Source of the DNA: Gordionus sp. m RMFG-2023
Lineage: Eukaryota; Nematomorpha; Gordioida; Chordodea; Parachordodidae
Direction of reading: 5' to 3'
Assembly (NCBI RefSeq): GCF_954871325.1
Contig: NC_088779.1
Location: 3,226,846 to 3,290,845, forward strand
Length of the DNA stretch: 64,000 nucleotides
Within the stretch, counting starts at the first letter, position 1. Every line of letters starts with the position of its first letter. Below are positions 1 through 35,942 of the stretch, in pieces. Position numbers and translations under genes: made by a program. Below the pieces are notes generated by a model. That model had not been told where the DNA came from. It worked only from the letters and a program-made list of their open reading frames with translations, and searched no databases.

Positions 1-179
1 GTCCGATTTCTTTTTTTGCCAGAACATCTTCTTTTTTTTTAAATATCGGATTACCGAGATCTAATAATGCAACATTCAATCGTAATTATTTTAGAAAGAA
101 AATTGACCTGAATCAAACCGTACACGTATTCATACAAAGAAGACTTAATTTAAATGGAGTCGGTTACTAGTGGAGATCT

Positions 180-242
180 GCAAGGTCCGGCCAGACCGAA
201 GGCCCGGCCCAAAAATCTGGACTCGGTCGGTCTTCTCGGATT
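180..242. repeat. GC-rich palindrome element fragment
   Basis: GCAAGGTCCGGCCAGACCGA and AGGCCCGGCCCAAAAATCTG near the left edge, just outside the last visible exon. Confidence 0.5.
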
Positions 243-307
243 TCTAATTCCTGAAGATTTTAACATTTTTAAGCGGGCTGTAGACTAAATATTTGAGAAA
301 TATGTAC

Positions 308-24106
<23,799 letters not shown>

Positions 24107-24838
24107 CTTTAGATTTTAATAAATAATCATTTTTATGAGTTTGGTCATCAAAAAATCGAAAAGTTGTAATAAGTAGTGGGAAAAAAAACATTTCTTGTTT
24201 TTTATAAACAAACTATTTACCAAATAAATTAATGTAAATATAAATATATTTCATTTTTTGCAATCATCTTAATAAAACTTTGAAAAAACAAACAATATAT
24301 TTAAGAATGCAATTAATAGCAAAAAAAAATCAAGTATTTTCATGAACATTCTTTCATTCAATTATGCGCAGACAATTTTTTTCTTCGCCTAAATCGCATG
24401 AGGCGATCGTACGAAAGATTAATGGTCTATAATTCCCATGACACACCACCAACTAACTGACAGTAATGTCAGAATACAGCAAAAAAAAATTCGTATTGTT
24501 TTTAATGGTTTATATTTAACTGTAATTTTTTTAAAAAAAAATTAAATTATATATATAAATCAGAAAGAAAAAAAATATTCTACAGGAAATTTAGCGTTTC
24601 AACGCAGCGTTTAAAACGCAAATAATATATCTTTAAATGCATTCGTTAAAATTGGACAGCATTTTTTATTATGTTTTAAAATTTTGATATTTCATATTAA
24701 AAATAACAATAAAAAATTAACGGTTCAATTTAAACATAGCTGCGTTTACGCTTGCGTTTTGAAACGCTGAGTTGAAAACGTTCAATTTGTGCGCATGCGC
24801 ACTATAATGCGATAATTTGATAAAGAAGAAAAACTTAC

Positions 24839-24899
24839 CTTCCTTCCATATATCATATTGAATACATTCATTTAAGGTCAGATTTGCAATTTCTAAAGT
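24839..24899 (-). CDS. Candidate ankyrin-type exon (TLEIANLTLNE)
   Basis: A 61-base open stretch lies between TTTTTTAG| and |GTAAGT. In phase 0 it reads TLEIANLTLNECIQYDIWKE. After GANPSICPNGS of the upstream ankyrin exon, a G-S-T-L-E-I-A continuation is what an ankyrin repeat would show. That donor is in phase 2, however, so an unseen intermediate exon or an unusual splice site is needed. It also does not join in phase to the GH20-like exon at 24106. Confidence 0.45.
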
Positions 24900-25117
24900 C
24901 TAAAAAACAAGGAAAAATTAAAATTTGATTTTCTTATTTAAAAAAAAAGGCCAAGTTATTATTATTTTTAACAAGTATATCACAAAATGTATTTTTTTTT
25001 ATTACGATTTCATTTATTATTTATAAAAAACAGAGCGATAACTTATAATATTAAATTTTGAAAAGGCGGGAATTTACCACCATGAATTCGAGAAGATTGG
25101 CTCAAACCGTTTTTAAA

Positions 25118-25336
25118 TTGCTAAATAAATTTCGACGCCCGAGAATTAGATTATTCTATCTTCACTTTTTGTAATTTTATAGGAGAGCATAATGACTATA
25201 ATTTAACTTAATATTTTATATATATTTCGAATTTTTGAGCAAAGCGAATAGTATAATTATAAAAAAAAAATCATTTTTTTTTACAAAAAGCGCAGATAGA
25301 ATAATATAATTTTCGGGCGACGATTTATAGAATAAA
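25118..25336. mobile_element. Short foldback element (CGACGCCCGAGAATTAGATT arms)
   Basis: The arm at about 25122-25172 returns inverted at about 25284-25334 (ACAAAAAGCGCAGATAGAAT, TTTTCGGGCGACGA). Confidence 0.7.
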
Positions 25337-25562
25337 TTTTGAGCTCGGATTTTTATTAAGAAAATTTATTCGTTATTTATAAATAATATTTTTTCCCTCT
25401 CTTTCTAAAGGAATACAGATGAGTTGTAAAAATACTAATTATTAAGTGTGGCCAATATATTGGGTCTACGATATATAACGTAGTTAATCTAATTTATAAA
25501 GCAGCGATAACGTCCATTTTAAATATAATACTACCAACTTGCATGAAAGGAATAATTTTCCC

Positions 25563-25628
25563 TAGCTGAAATCGAATAGGTGGTGCTGAATCTCAGTAAT
25601 CTAACCCCTAGGCCACCCCTGCCACTCC
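25563..25628 (-). mobile_element. tRNA-like SINE head
   Basis: On the minus strand TGGCCTAGGGGTTAGATTAC has an A-box pattern, and TATTCGATTTC about 30 bases later resembles a B box. The acceptor stems do not pair, so it is a tRNA-derived fragment and not a gene. Confidence 0.45.
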
Positions 25629-26419
25629 AAAATCCTACATGTCAATCAAAAATATTTGCCTAATTAAGAATTAATCGAAAAATACTAAACTTATTTAAAA
25701 GAGTTTTAAAAACTTGGCGTCTCTTTTAATTATAGGTAAAGTTGGGTGTTAGCCGCCATTGGCCGACATTGTTATGCCCTCTAGAATGCGCCGTTAATTA
25801 TTTAAATCATTCTGGCCACGCAAGAATTCTTTTTTTTTCTTGACATTTTATCAACCAATTATTAAAGTATTATGTTGTCATCATAATAATAATAAAATTT
25901 AAATATACATAATAAAAATATAATTAAATAGCTAAATTAAACATTGTAGTGTACAAAATGTATGACATAACAAAATTGTACATGGATTCAATCTATTATA
26001 AAAATATCATAAGCTTATTTGAGAACGAGGATATTAAGAGTGAAATTAGAGAATGTAAACCAAATGGATATATCAAATACAAGTTATCTAACAAAGTTAG
26101 CAAAGTAAAAATTGAATGAAAAACATGAATAATCTACTATAAATGATTTGGAACTAGAATGTTATGTTCTCATATAAAAATTTAATTCACAGGATATGGA
26201 TGGTCTCTAAAACTGACCTCTTGGACGCAGTTAGGATTAAGGTAAAAATTTGCTAAACGTCAATCAAGTTTGGACAGTTGTATCTGCATCGATCCACGAA
26301 TCCCATCCCCAATCAAACAATTAACTTATCGAGCAAAAAAAAGAATAGCACAAAATTGACAAATTATTCTGGTTAAAAAATTTAAGATCACGTTTTAGTA
26401 ACAAATTATACACACTACC

Positions 26420-26740
26420 CAATGACATATAATAATACCTAAACTGACAATTCGTTCATTAAAAGTGTATATCAAGGAAAAACAGCTAGGGACGCCATTT
26501 TGGTTACTCTTAATTTTAAACGAGAGCCCAATTTATTCCTGTCTGATGCAAACTTTATTAAAGAATTACCTGATCATGGAGATAATAAGGAAGTAAGTTA
26601 TCAATTTAATAGTTTTTAACATGAGAATAATTACAATACGGGTTATCAAAATGGTGGGTCCAGCTGATTTGCTTTCAACGACGCTTTCAAATGAATCATT
26701 ATGAATGCATCGTCAGTCTAGGTATCATCTTATGTCATTG
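26420..26740. mobile_element. Family C foldback MITE, copy 3 (opposite orientation)
   Basis: Ends CAATGACATATAATAATACC and CGTCAGTCTAGGTATCATCT. The asymmetric inner part (AGCTAGGGACGCCATTTTGG) is inverted relative to the first copy. Confidence 0.82.
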
Positions 26741-27495
26741 CCACTACCTTAGCATTTCGGTAAACTGATCCTTTTTTTTTAAATGATTTAGCATCTCACA
26801 TCCTCATGTTCTCTGGCGAGCCTGGGAAGGCTTCTTTTCCTTTCCTAATTTTTTTTAACGATTCGTTAGCTCCAATATATATCTGACGGAACTTTGGAAC
26901 AAACACCTTAGGTCACATACATTAAAAATAGATTGGAGAAAACGAAAAGTAAAAGTTAAAAAAGACACAGGGGTAAAATATAATAATGCTAAAAAAATAT
27001 ATTTATTACATCCAGAGTGGCTATATAATCCAAAAATAAGGCCCTCTTATCCTCATTTAAAGTTGACGCTATCTCGCGCAATGATTGGTTGGCGTATTTG
27101 CTTCTTTTTTTTAAAAAAAAATCAAAGTTTTTAATATATATATATAAGGAAAAATAAATTTATCAATTTAATTTCAAAGTGAAGAGACCGTACTAAAAAA
27201 AAGGGGGTTCTAGTTCCGTTTCCATAATATTTCTTGTTCAAACTATAGTTTTATTTCCGGTTTTTTAGAACTGACTCCACGGTTTTAGTGTTAGCTGATT
27301 CCCGGGTTGGTGCAAATATTTAAATTTGTTTTTGTTCCTGTAAGTTCTAAGAGCTTCTGGTTCATAGTTCTATAAAGTATTAGTTCCTATTGACTCTAAG
27401 AGCTTCTGGTTTCTTTTATTTTAATATCACCATTCCAGTTCCAAACTAGGATTTATGATTGACTTTTGGTGTATCAATTTTTTAAAATGTTTATA

Positions 27496-27645
27496 GTGTT
27501 GTTAAAAAACTTGAATTTTAAAATGGCTAATCAAATATTTTAGCTAAAAAATATATTAAGCAAGCCTGGGTATTTAGCTCATAGATGGCAGAAAAGTTTG
27601 GACATCTATCAGTGAAATCTAGAGGTCTCGTCATATTTTTCTGGC
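27496..27645. mobile_element. Family A MITE, right end lost
   Basis: TA|GTGTTGTTAAAAAACTTG start with inner words AATGGCTAATCAAATATTTT and ATTTTTCTGGC, but no right terminus. Confidence 0.65.
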
Positions 27646-27761
27646 AAGGGAAGGGAGATCTGATATGCCTTTCTAGGATTATATTGCTGCTGATAATATA
27701 AATTTTCTTACATTCTTTTTATTTATTTTTCCCTTATAAGAAAATAAAAAGAAAAACTCAC

Positions 27762-28835
27762 GAGCCATTTGGGCAAATGCTTGGATTGGCTCCTAATTTG
27801 ATTAGCATCTTAAAATTTTCCAATTTTTCAGCTAATAAGGATTGGTGCAAGGGTGTAAGACCAGCTTTGTTTAATAAATTGATATTGGCACCTTTGTCTT
27901 GTTCATGGAAGAAAAATGTAATTGTTTAATATTGCCTTTCTAAAATGTTAAACACAATTTGATTTTACTTTATTTAATGGTTTATCTTAATCTTCAAAGA
28001 ATTGAAATAAAAGCTTATTATAATATTTCTAATTTGTCAAAAGCAATTTGATGATAAATCAATAATGTATACCTTTTAAATAATTGATCACTTCAGGAGA
28101 ACTAAAAATGGCAGCCCAGTGCATGCAATTACTATTGTCTAAAGATGGAATAGTTATATTAATGTCTATCCCTCCAAGAATTATATTTTTAACTCCATTG
28201 AGGCTTTATTTTTAAAAAAATAAATAAAACATTGATGAATATGTTTAGGTATTAAAATAAATTTTAAATATCACTTTTCATAGAATAAATTGATAATCAG
28301 TAATAATAATATATATTATATTGAAGCATATCATTTGAATTGCAATAATTCAAAAATAAATTAGAATAGGTAATTTAAATTGAATAAAAATAAATAAAAT
28401 CATTTGTTAAAGAAATTAATTAAAAAGTAAAATATTACTCATTCTGGGATATCCTTCTAAAGAATTCTTCACTATAAATCTTCTTAATTTTAGAAGATGA
28501 TATATTTATAGGCATTAGTCCTAATTCATTTTTAATAGTAACATCAGCACCTCTTAATAGAAGAGCTCTGGTTAAATCTTGATTTTCAAGCTGATATTTG
28601 ATATATCTATGTAAATTTTATAAAAATGTCTACCTTTGAAGCAATATGAAGCATTGTACCATCATGATCAACTCGATTATCCATTAATTTTTTATCGGTA
28701 TTATTGCCATTCTGAAATTCTAAAATATGATATTTGATTAAATATATATTGCATATGTATGCTTAATAAGGATAGGATTATATCTGTGCGGCCTTCATAT
28801 AGGGCATTTTTAATATTTTCAGTGAGATTTGCCAT
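27762..28835 (-). CDS. Ankyrin-repeat protein, five 5' exons
   Basis: The ATG is at 28835 (MANLTENIKNALYEGRTDII). Exons: 28835-28763, 28719-28634, 28590-28439, 28203-28073 and 27897-27762, with every junction in phase. About 190 residues hold four or more ankyrin-like units: DHDGTMLHIASK with ALLLRGADVTIKN, NSNCMHWAAIFSSPEVINYL, and NKAGLTPLHQSLLAEKL with MLIKLGANPS. The first intron (28720-28762) starts with GC, because no GT lies between the coding end and the acceptor. Both it and the second intron (28591-28633) are 43 nt. The fifth exon ends at a good GTGAGT donor; unspliced, a TGA follows at once (NGS-stop). The likely continuation is the exon at 24899-24839, but the phase does not fit directly. 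No enzymatic domain is seen, so the partner and role are unknown. Confidence 0.8.
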
Positions 28836-30064
28836 GTGCTATTAAAACGTCACGAAAATCATATGCTAATTTTAAACACACTAGGTATAAATTTTTATAA
28901 TAAAAAATAGGGCCTTTAAATTGACTTCTTCGTTGATTTAAGATACCTTCAGGAAATATCATACACAATTATTTTTTTGATAATTTGCTTTTGATTTTTT
29001 TAAATTTTAGAAAAAATCATCTTTTACTACCAATTTTGAAAAAAATTAGATTTTTTCCCCAGCCATAGGCTAGGTTATGATAATAATTTTAATAATAAAT
29101 AATATTTTATAGCATTGGATTTCTTTTATTAATTAAATATTTTATATTTTTTATATTTAAAACTATATCTATTTGAGTGACGAGTCAATAAAAGGATGTA
29201 GCGTCAATGAAAGTAGGGGGAATATTTTATTTCTTGTAACTTTCTTTATTAATTTTTAGATAAATATATTATAAATTCTATACTATATATTGACAATTAA
29301 TGTTATTTTTACTACGTTTAAAAAATAATATGATGTTAAAGAACTTCTGATATTTTTACGATAGCTTGAAATTGGCTACAAACAACTGGTAGCAAAAATC
29401 TGCCACCTAAAAATCACCTCTAGGGAAATTGAGCCTGTAGCATATTATTTAGGGAAATTGTGAAACAAAATATTTGTTCGCCCAGCCCCCAAAAAATAAT
29501 TTTCTTCTTATTTAGTGCATATTATTAAGTTTAAAAGAATTAGAACAATTAAACTACCTTGACATAACTTTCTTTTATTTTTTACGCATTACAAAGCAAC
29601 ATGAATTTATACAGCCTTCTATTCAACTGAACGTGAAAAGTCCCACCCGAACCGGTTATAGCCCATTCTTAAAGATACTAGTATACACGGTGCGTGATCC
29701 ATAATGCGTCTTAAGGATGCATATATTCAAATACCAAAAATTCTATTGACTGATTTCTTCATTATATATTTAATAGGCATATTATATTATAATTTTTAAA
29801 TGAAATTGTAAATAAATAAATTAAATATTGCCTAAGGATTTTAACATTAGTTATTCATTAGTTAGTAATATTTTAATATACTCAATATTTAAAACGTTAA
29901 AATAGATATTGAAGATACACTCATAGTTGTAGCCATAAGGGAGGGGTGGCAAGGAGAAATTCTTCTCTTCAGAAATTTGTCACATTGAATATCATTTCAA
30001 GCTAATAACAAATATCCTCCTTAGTCACCTCTCCATCCCCTGTCCATAAAATGCATGCATATAT

Positions 30065-31706
30065 CATAGGCGCAGCCAGCTGTTTCCCTAAGGGGGGAAT
30101 AGTCGTAAAATATTTTTACAAGATAGGAGGTTAATTTTATACAACAGATAATATTCCACTGTTTGTATTGTGCTTTAATTTTTTTTATTTAATTTATGAT
30201 TTAATTTTATCAATAGTTTTATAATTATATTTTATTTTTATTAAGATAAATAAATTAAAATTACTCTACTCACTTTATAAAAAATTATATTTGATATATT
30301 ATATTATTTAGTAATTTTATGGATCTATTATTAATAATTATAATACATTTCAATTTTGTCTTAAGACTTTGGCTTATTTTCTATTTCTTAAAAAACATTT
30401 TTGGTTCACTTTTTTTATATATTGCTTTTTTCCAAAAATTTATAAATTATGATGAATAGTTTTATAAAAAATATCAACTTTTACATTCTTTCTTTCAAAT
30501 TATTGTTTAAGATACTAAAAATTATAAGATATAAAATTTAATTTTTAATAAAGTAAATAATTTATTTGTATTAATAAAATGTAAAATTTAATTATAAAAT
30601 TATAAATAAAATTAAATTATAAATTGAATAAATTTTAATAAAATTAACACACAATACAATTTTGTTTCACAGTGGAATATTATTGACATCAAAAATATCT
30701 TGTAAAGAATGGAAATGAAATTCTATGTTTTGTTAAATTGAAAAATATATCATCCATAAATATTTAATTATTGATTCAATTTTAAGTGAAAATAGGAAAT
30801 TAGAAATATTAAGTAACAATCAAGAAAATATATCAAAAGAGAATAAAATTAGAATAAAAGAGGAATAAGACGAAGGTATATTCTATAATTATGAAATTAT
30901 TAATATTTAAATTTAGTGATGGTGCTAAGAAGATAAAGATTCCATTAAAATAAGAGGCCTTGATTCAAGTATTAATACAGATTAGTAATGAATTGAATAT
31001 TAACATAATTTTGAGGCTGTGTCCAAATCTAAAAAATATAAATAAATAAATAGATTTGGAAGAAAAAAAAATAACAAGCCATTTTTAGTAAAAAAAAATA
31101 GTGTTCTAACTCATTTTTCGTCATTTACAAAAATTAATTTTTTTAAAAAATATAATAGAAATTTAATAAATTTGAATAAAAATTTATTTATTTGGGTAAT
31201 TTTTTATGAAAAAACTATTAAGTAACATGAAAGTATAATAATTATTCGTGTTATTTTTTATTTTATTTATTATTTTTCTTTAAATGGAAGATTTCGGACA
31301 TGTTTTATAATTTTATTAATTTACGAAAATTTATAAATTTTTAGGTTTATTTTGAAATATTTTGGACACAGCCTGATGAATCTCAAGCTAACTGTGATCA
31401 AACAGTAAATTTATAACCATTCATTAATGATAGAAAATTTTAACTGATTATTTTAATAGGTGATTGATAATACAACCAGCATCAAGGCCAATTGTGAATG
31501 AAACAATAGCACTTAGCTTATTTTTTGATACCATCTCTTTGTAACTAATTTAATTTAGTTCATTTTGAATAATGTTAATAAGTGGTTTCTATCAAAATTA
31601 ACCTGCTATCCAATAAAAATATTATTTTCTTATATAGGGAAGCCCCCCAGAAATTTATTTATACCCCCCTCCCCCAGCTCTTAGAAAAATCCTGGCTACG
31701 CCTATG
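30065..31706. mobile_element. 1.64-kb element with CATAGGCG-CAGCCAG ends
   Basis: The left end is CATAGGCGCAGCCAGCTGTT and the right end CCTGGCTACGCCTATG, inverted repeats of about 16 bp. The interior is very AT-rich and has no recognisable transposase. A second element is nested inside. No clear target duplication was found. Confidence 0.65.
31014..31373. mobile_element. Nested foldback element (AGGCTGTGTCCAAA ends)
   Basis: AGGCTGTGTCCAAATCT at the left and TTTTGGACACAGCCT at the right form a 14-15 bp inverted repeat, about 360 bp apart, inside the 30.1-31.7 kb element. Confidence 0.7.
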
Positions 31707-32334
31707 CAAAGCAAGGTAATATATGAATGAGTTTTATCAAATCAGGAGAAGGATTATCTCTAAAAATATTGCAATAATTGGTGACGCTCAGTAGTGTCAC
31801 TAGGGATGGGGGACAAATACTAGAGCACCATAAAAATTTTTTAATTTTAATAAAATTATTATCCAAAAAAAAAGAGATTAATTTAAAATTAGTTAAAAGA
31901 GCTGAGATCGTAAAGATTAGTGATTCCTGCTGACGCTAGATTTCTTGGATGAAGAATAATTTAAATTTACAATAGATCATAATTTATTTGAAAAACGAAG
32001 ATTTATCTATATTCTAATAAATAATAATATTATATTTCATTTCTTTTACATCGTATTCATTTATGATTGTTTGTGTTTTTTTTTGGTATATTCTTGCAAT
32101 TTTGGAATTTTTCTATCGATGTGTTTAGCATCGCATCTAGTCCCTAAAATATGCATTAGGAATTGGCGTTAAGAAACTCCCGGTTTTTTTTAAATAATTA
32201 CATATAGGCGGCGTCTTGTCCTACGTGTTTTCCTTTTAAGAAATTAGTTGTAAAAATGGTCGGTTCAAAAGATGAAAAGACTCGTCAGGAACGGAAGGAC
32301 CCGCTTCCAATCACTAATTCAGAGTAATTATCTG

Positions 32335-32640
32335 CATCGGGCCTAATTTCCCAAGCCCGACACGACCCTAAATATTTGTAAAAAAATTTACCCCGCAGGC
32401 CCGATCCGTAACAGAAATATATTTTATATATTTATCCCGAAAAGCCCGATAAAAATAAAAATTATTTGTCTACCCAGGTCCGCCCCGAATTAATGTAATA
32501 TAAAAAAATGTAATGATATCATATTTAAAATTTAAGGCCAACCCAGCCCGAACCGAAACCATATTTTTAAATAGACGCGACCAGGTATAAAACCCGTTCG
32601 GGCCGGGTACGGGCCGGATCGTAATTTACAAGTCTACCAA
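32335..32640. repeat. GC-rich palindrome element
   Basis: CATCGGGCCTAATTTCC, CCGCAGGCCCGATCC and TTCGGGCCGGGTACGGGCCG mark a copy of about 300 bp that ends TTACAAGTCTACC. Confidence 0.55.
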
Positions 32641-33334
32641 TTCGGATAGTATCTAAAATAATTCATTATGATTATTATATTTCATATTAATTTTGTATAA
32701 AAATTGGAAAAAGGTGGACTAATTCCATTTTCGGATTTGTAAATTTTAAAAAATTTTTTTTTAATCCAGACCAGAATTTTTAAAATTTTATAATGATGAA
32801 TTTATTATCAAAAATTAAGGGATACTTTATATATTAATCGTAGAGTTCCTATGTAGCTATGGCGTTAAAAAAGTAACGTTTAAAGCTCCGCGCTTAAAAA
32901 TAATTTGCCAGATTTAAATTTTATTAACCATCAAAAAAGTGTTAAATGTTTAAGTTTACTTTTTTTCATCAGTCCGAAAATTTTTATTTTTCCTGTAAAG
33001 TGCTCAAAATCAGGGTTGTGCATTTGACTGGACAAATACGTTTCGGTCAATTGACCGACAATTGAATGGTCAAATATAGTCAAACACGGTCAAAAGTCAA
33101 ATTCAAATATATGTTTTTTTTAAAGTCAATATTAACTTTATTTTAAATTTAATAATAAAATGAATCTATAATATTAATTTATTAAATTCATTACATTGTC
33201 ATTCAATAACTAACGTTTAGCTCTCTGTAGCAGAGTCTTGTTCTGACTCATTTTCAATAATATATTATTCTTTAATATTTTTTAATCAATTTTCCCGGTG
33301 TCGAGATCTTTCGTTTTCTAATAAGGCTTAAATA

Positions 33335-33513
33335 CCCAACATCCTTGAACCTACCAACCTCTCATTACAAGAAGGCCTTAGACCCGACGGCTTAACCTGT
33401 ACTCCCTGGTCCAATGGGAAACCCCTTATTTGGGATGCAACCTGCGTATCATCTCTTCCTTCGTCAATCAACACAGACCCTCTTACTTGTGGGGAAAGTA
33501 AAAAAAATTAATA
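33335..33513 (+). mobile_element. LINE (non-LTR) ORF 3' fragment
   Basis: An open frame reads [20 protein letters not shown] followed by [20 protein letters not shown]. The pattern L-x-R-P-D-G-x-T...P-W-x-x-G-K-x-L-x-W-D-x-T-C recurs at the C-terminal end of many animal LINE polyproteins. It is isolated in the spacer upstream of U2AF1, with no other LINE parts next to it. Confidence 0.6.
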
Positions 33514-34756
33514 AATATTCAGAATTAAATAACTTTATATTTCAGCCAATAGTCATTCCAAACTAACGGCAATTTTTCACAGTCTACATATATTTTTTTT
33601 TAAACTTTATCTCGAAAATTTTTTAGCATAAACAGCAAATCTTTATTTCTTATACAAAAACTTCAATTGGAAATTTTTTAAACACAATTATACTTGCTTT
33701 TTAGATACATTTTTATTATAAAATATAAGTTCTTTTTAGAGCCTTCGATACTTTTAATATATATTTTTATTTAGTCATTTTATAAATTTTTACATATTTT
33801 TATATATTTGTTTTAATATTTTAGTTGTTTTATCATTTCTTTTTAAAATTATATCAATATCAATATCAATTTTAATAAATGTGTATCACTTTTCATTTTC
33901 AAAAGAATTTTAACCCAAATCGCTTTAGAAGAACTAGGAATTGTTAGTCTCTTAATAGGCATGATGGCAAAGTTTAATATATTAACTTGAGGTTGGAATT
34001 GATTGTTTCTTACGGTTCCACCTAATTTGCTATTAAACATGTTGATTTTGCTTCTGAAATTAATTATATTATCACTTAAAATATTTTGATCATTACAACA
34101 ATAATTTGTGGGGAGGATTTAATTTATATGTATAAAGTTTTATGTTTGTTTTGGCAAAGTAACGATAAATTTTATGTTGAATGTAATGTATAAGCAGTTT
34201 ATCGGATCAATTATATATATCGATTTAGTTCTATACCGGTTTTTTCAGGTTTATAATTATATCCGGTCCGTTTATTCAGATTATATAAGCTTTGATTTTT
34301 TTTAACAAAATATAATTAATCTGAATATTATATATATAGTTTTGTAAACACTACTAATAAAAACCTTACAATTATTTAAGAAAATAAGTTAAATTTTAAG
34401 AAATATATAAGCTAAAAGATAAATCACCCGGTCATCACATATATATGTATTAATCTGTCATATATTTATTTTTTAAATTATGGCGATCTTTTAAATAAAG
34501 AATATAATCTAAACATTTATTTTAACGGCCCTCAAGACCACTAATTAAAATCAAGATCTCAAGAAAACACCAAAATATATTATAAATGAATAAATTATTT
34601 AGTCCCAGGAGGGTTTTTACGATGCCAGTTTGAGCGAATATCAATTACCAGAGATGGTGAATATACATCAAAGTAGCATATAAATTTATCTAATAACCTC
34701 TTTTAGGGCGCATCTCATAGATATCACCATTTTCACGGTACTAGTGGAGGTTAGAG

Positions 34757-35025
34757 ATTGGATAATAAAAACAAAAAAGGAATGAACAAAGAAATTCGAG
34801 GGATTTAAAAAAAAAAGGTTTATATTAAAATATTTATCGATATTTTATAAAAGAAATAATAATAAAAATGGAGTTTAAAAAGGATATTATTGGATAATAA
34901 AAACAAAATAGGAATGAACAAAGAAATTCGAGGGATTTAAAAAAAAAACGGTTTATATTAAAATACTTTATCGATATTTTATAAAAGAAATAATAATAAA
35001 AATGGAGTTTAAAAAGGATATTAAA
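34757..35025 (+). repeat. Tandem duplication, two units of 132 bp
   Basis: ATTGGATAATAAAAACAAAA starts at 34757 and at 34889. The units are nearly identical (AATTCGAGGGATTTAAAAAA, AAAATGGAGTTTAAAAAGGA). It lies in the spacer about 0.9 kb upstream of U2AF1. Confidence 0.88.
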
Positions 35026-35942
35026 ATATTTTATTCATAAATAATTATATTAAAAAAAAATAACAAACCAAAAAAATATCCAAAAAACACAAATAAGTGA
35101 ATGGGAGGGGGGTCAAGGGAAAGGGGAAGGACATTCACATAAATTAACGATCGGTGGAATTCCTACAGTTTAATATAATTTTTAAAATAAATTTGCTTTA
35201 AAGATGGAGATGTAATTTTAAAACCCAAAATAACAACTGGTTTTGGCATATGCCATTAAGTTTATTATTATTGAACAATTCCTAATTTATTTAAGAAAAT
35301 ATTTTGATACAAAATTATATATGAATTAGAGTATAATATCATCTTTTATAGTAATAAATAGTCCTCCACCAGATGTGTAATATATAGCACGAAGATAACT
35401 AGGTACCCATTTTGTAGCAATTACAAATCTTAGGGTGAGATGTTGCTAGAACCCTTTACACCAAGTTTAATTTTATTAGAAGATTACTTATTCTTCAGCC
35501 AGATAAGAGTAATATCTTATTAACTATATTTATTAGACACAGCAAACATTATAATTATATTTTGTGTAAAATACTATATTCTAAATTATATAATACATTG
35601 CAACTATATTTTTTTAGAATCAGAGGAGAGCATATTTAAATAATTTTTTGGCATTTTAATATAAAAATTTTTTTAAAAAAAAACTCTCTTAAATGGATAT
35701 AGAACATTATAATACTTATCTTAACAATCAATACGTATTATATAACTTTTGAAACATACATTCACCTTAAAACTTTAGAAAGAAATGGTTTTCTGCTAGC
35801 CTTGCAATTATTTACTTTAAAAAAATTGTTTTCTCCTCATATATTGACTCAAAAATAAATATTTACAAGTAATTATACCCTTTCCAAATCGTATATATTT
35901 ATATTTAAAATTATAAACATTTGTTTTTTTTTAAAATAAATT

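Larger units (their letters stand above)
24900..27761 (-). other. Gap between ankyrin exon 5 and the next candidate exon
   Basis: It holds a foldback element, a tRNA-like fragment, a family C and a family A MITE. A short exon with 3n+1 bases would be needed to connect the ankyrin exons; none is obvious. Confidence 0.5.
28836..35942. other. Spacer between divergent ankyrin and U2AF1 genes
   Basis: It contains the 30.1-31.7 kb element, a GC-rich element, a LINE fragment and a 132-bp duplication. Stretches 28.9-30.0, 33.6-34.7 and 35.1-35.9 kb hold nothing recognisable; promoters cannot be picked out by eye in such AT-rich DNA. Confidence 0.65.
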
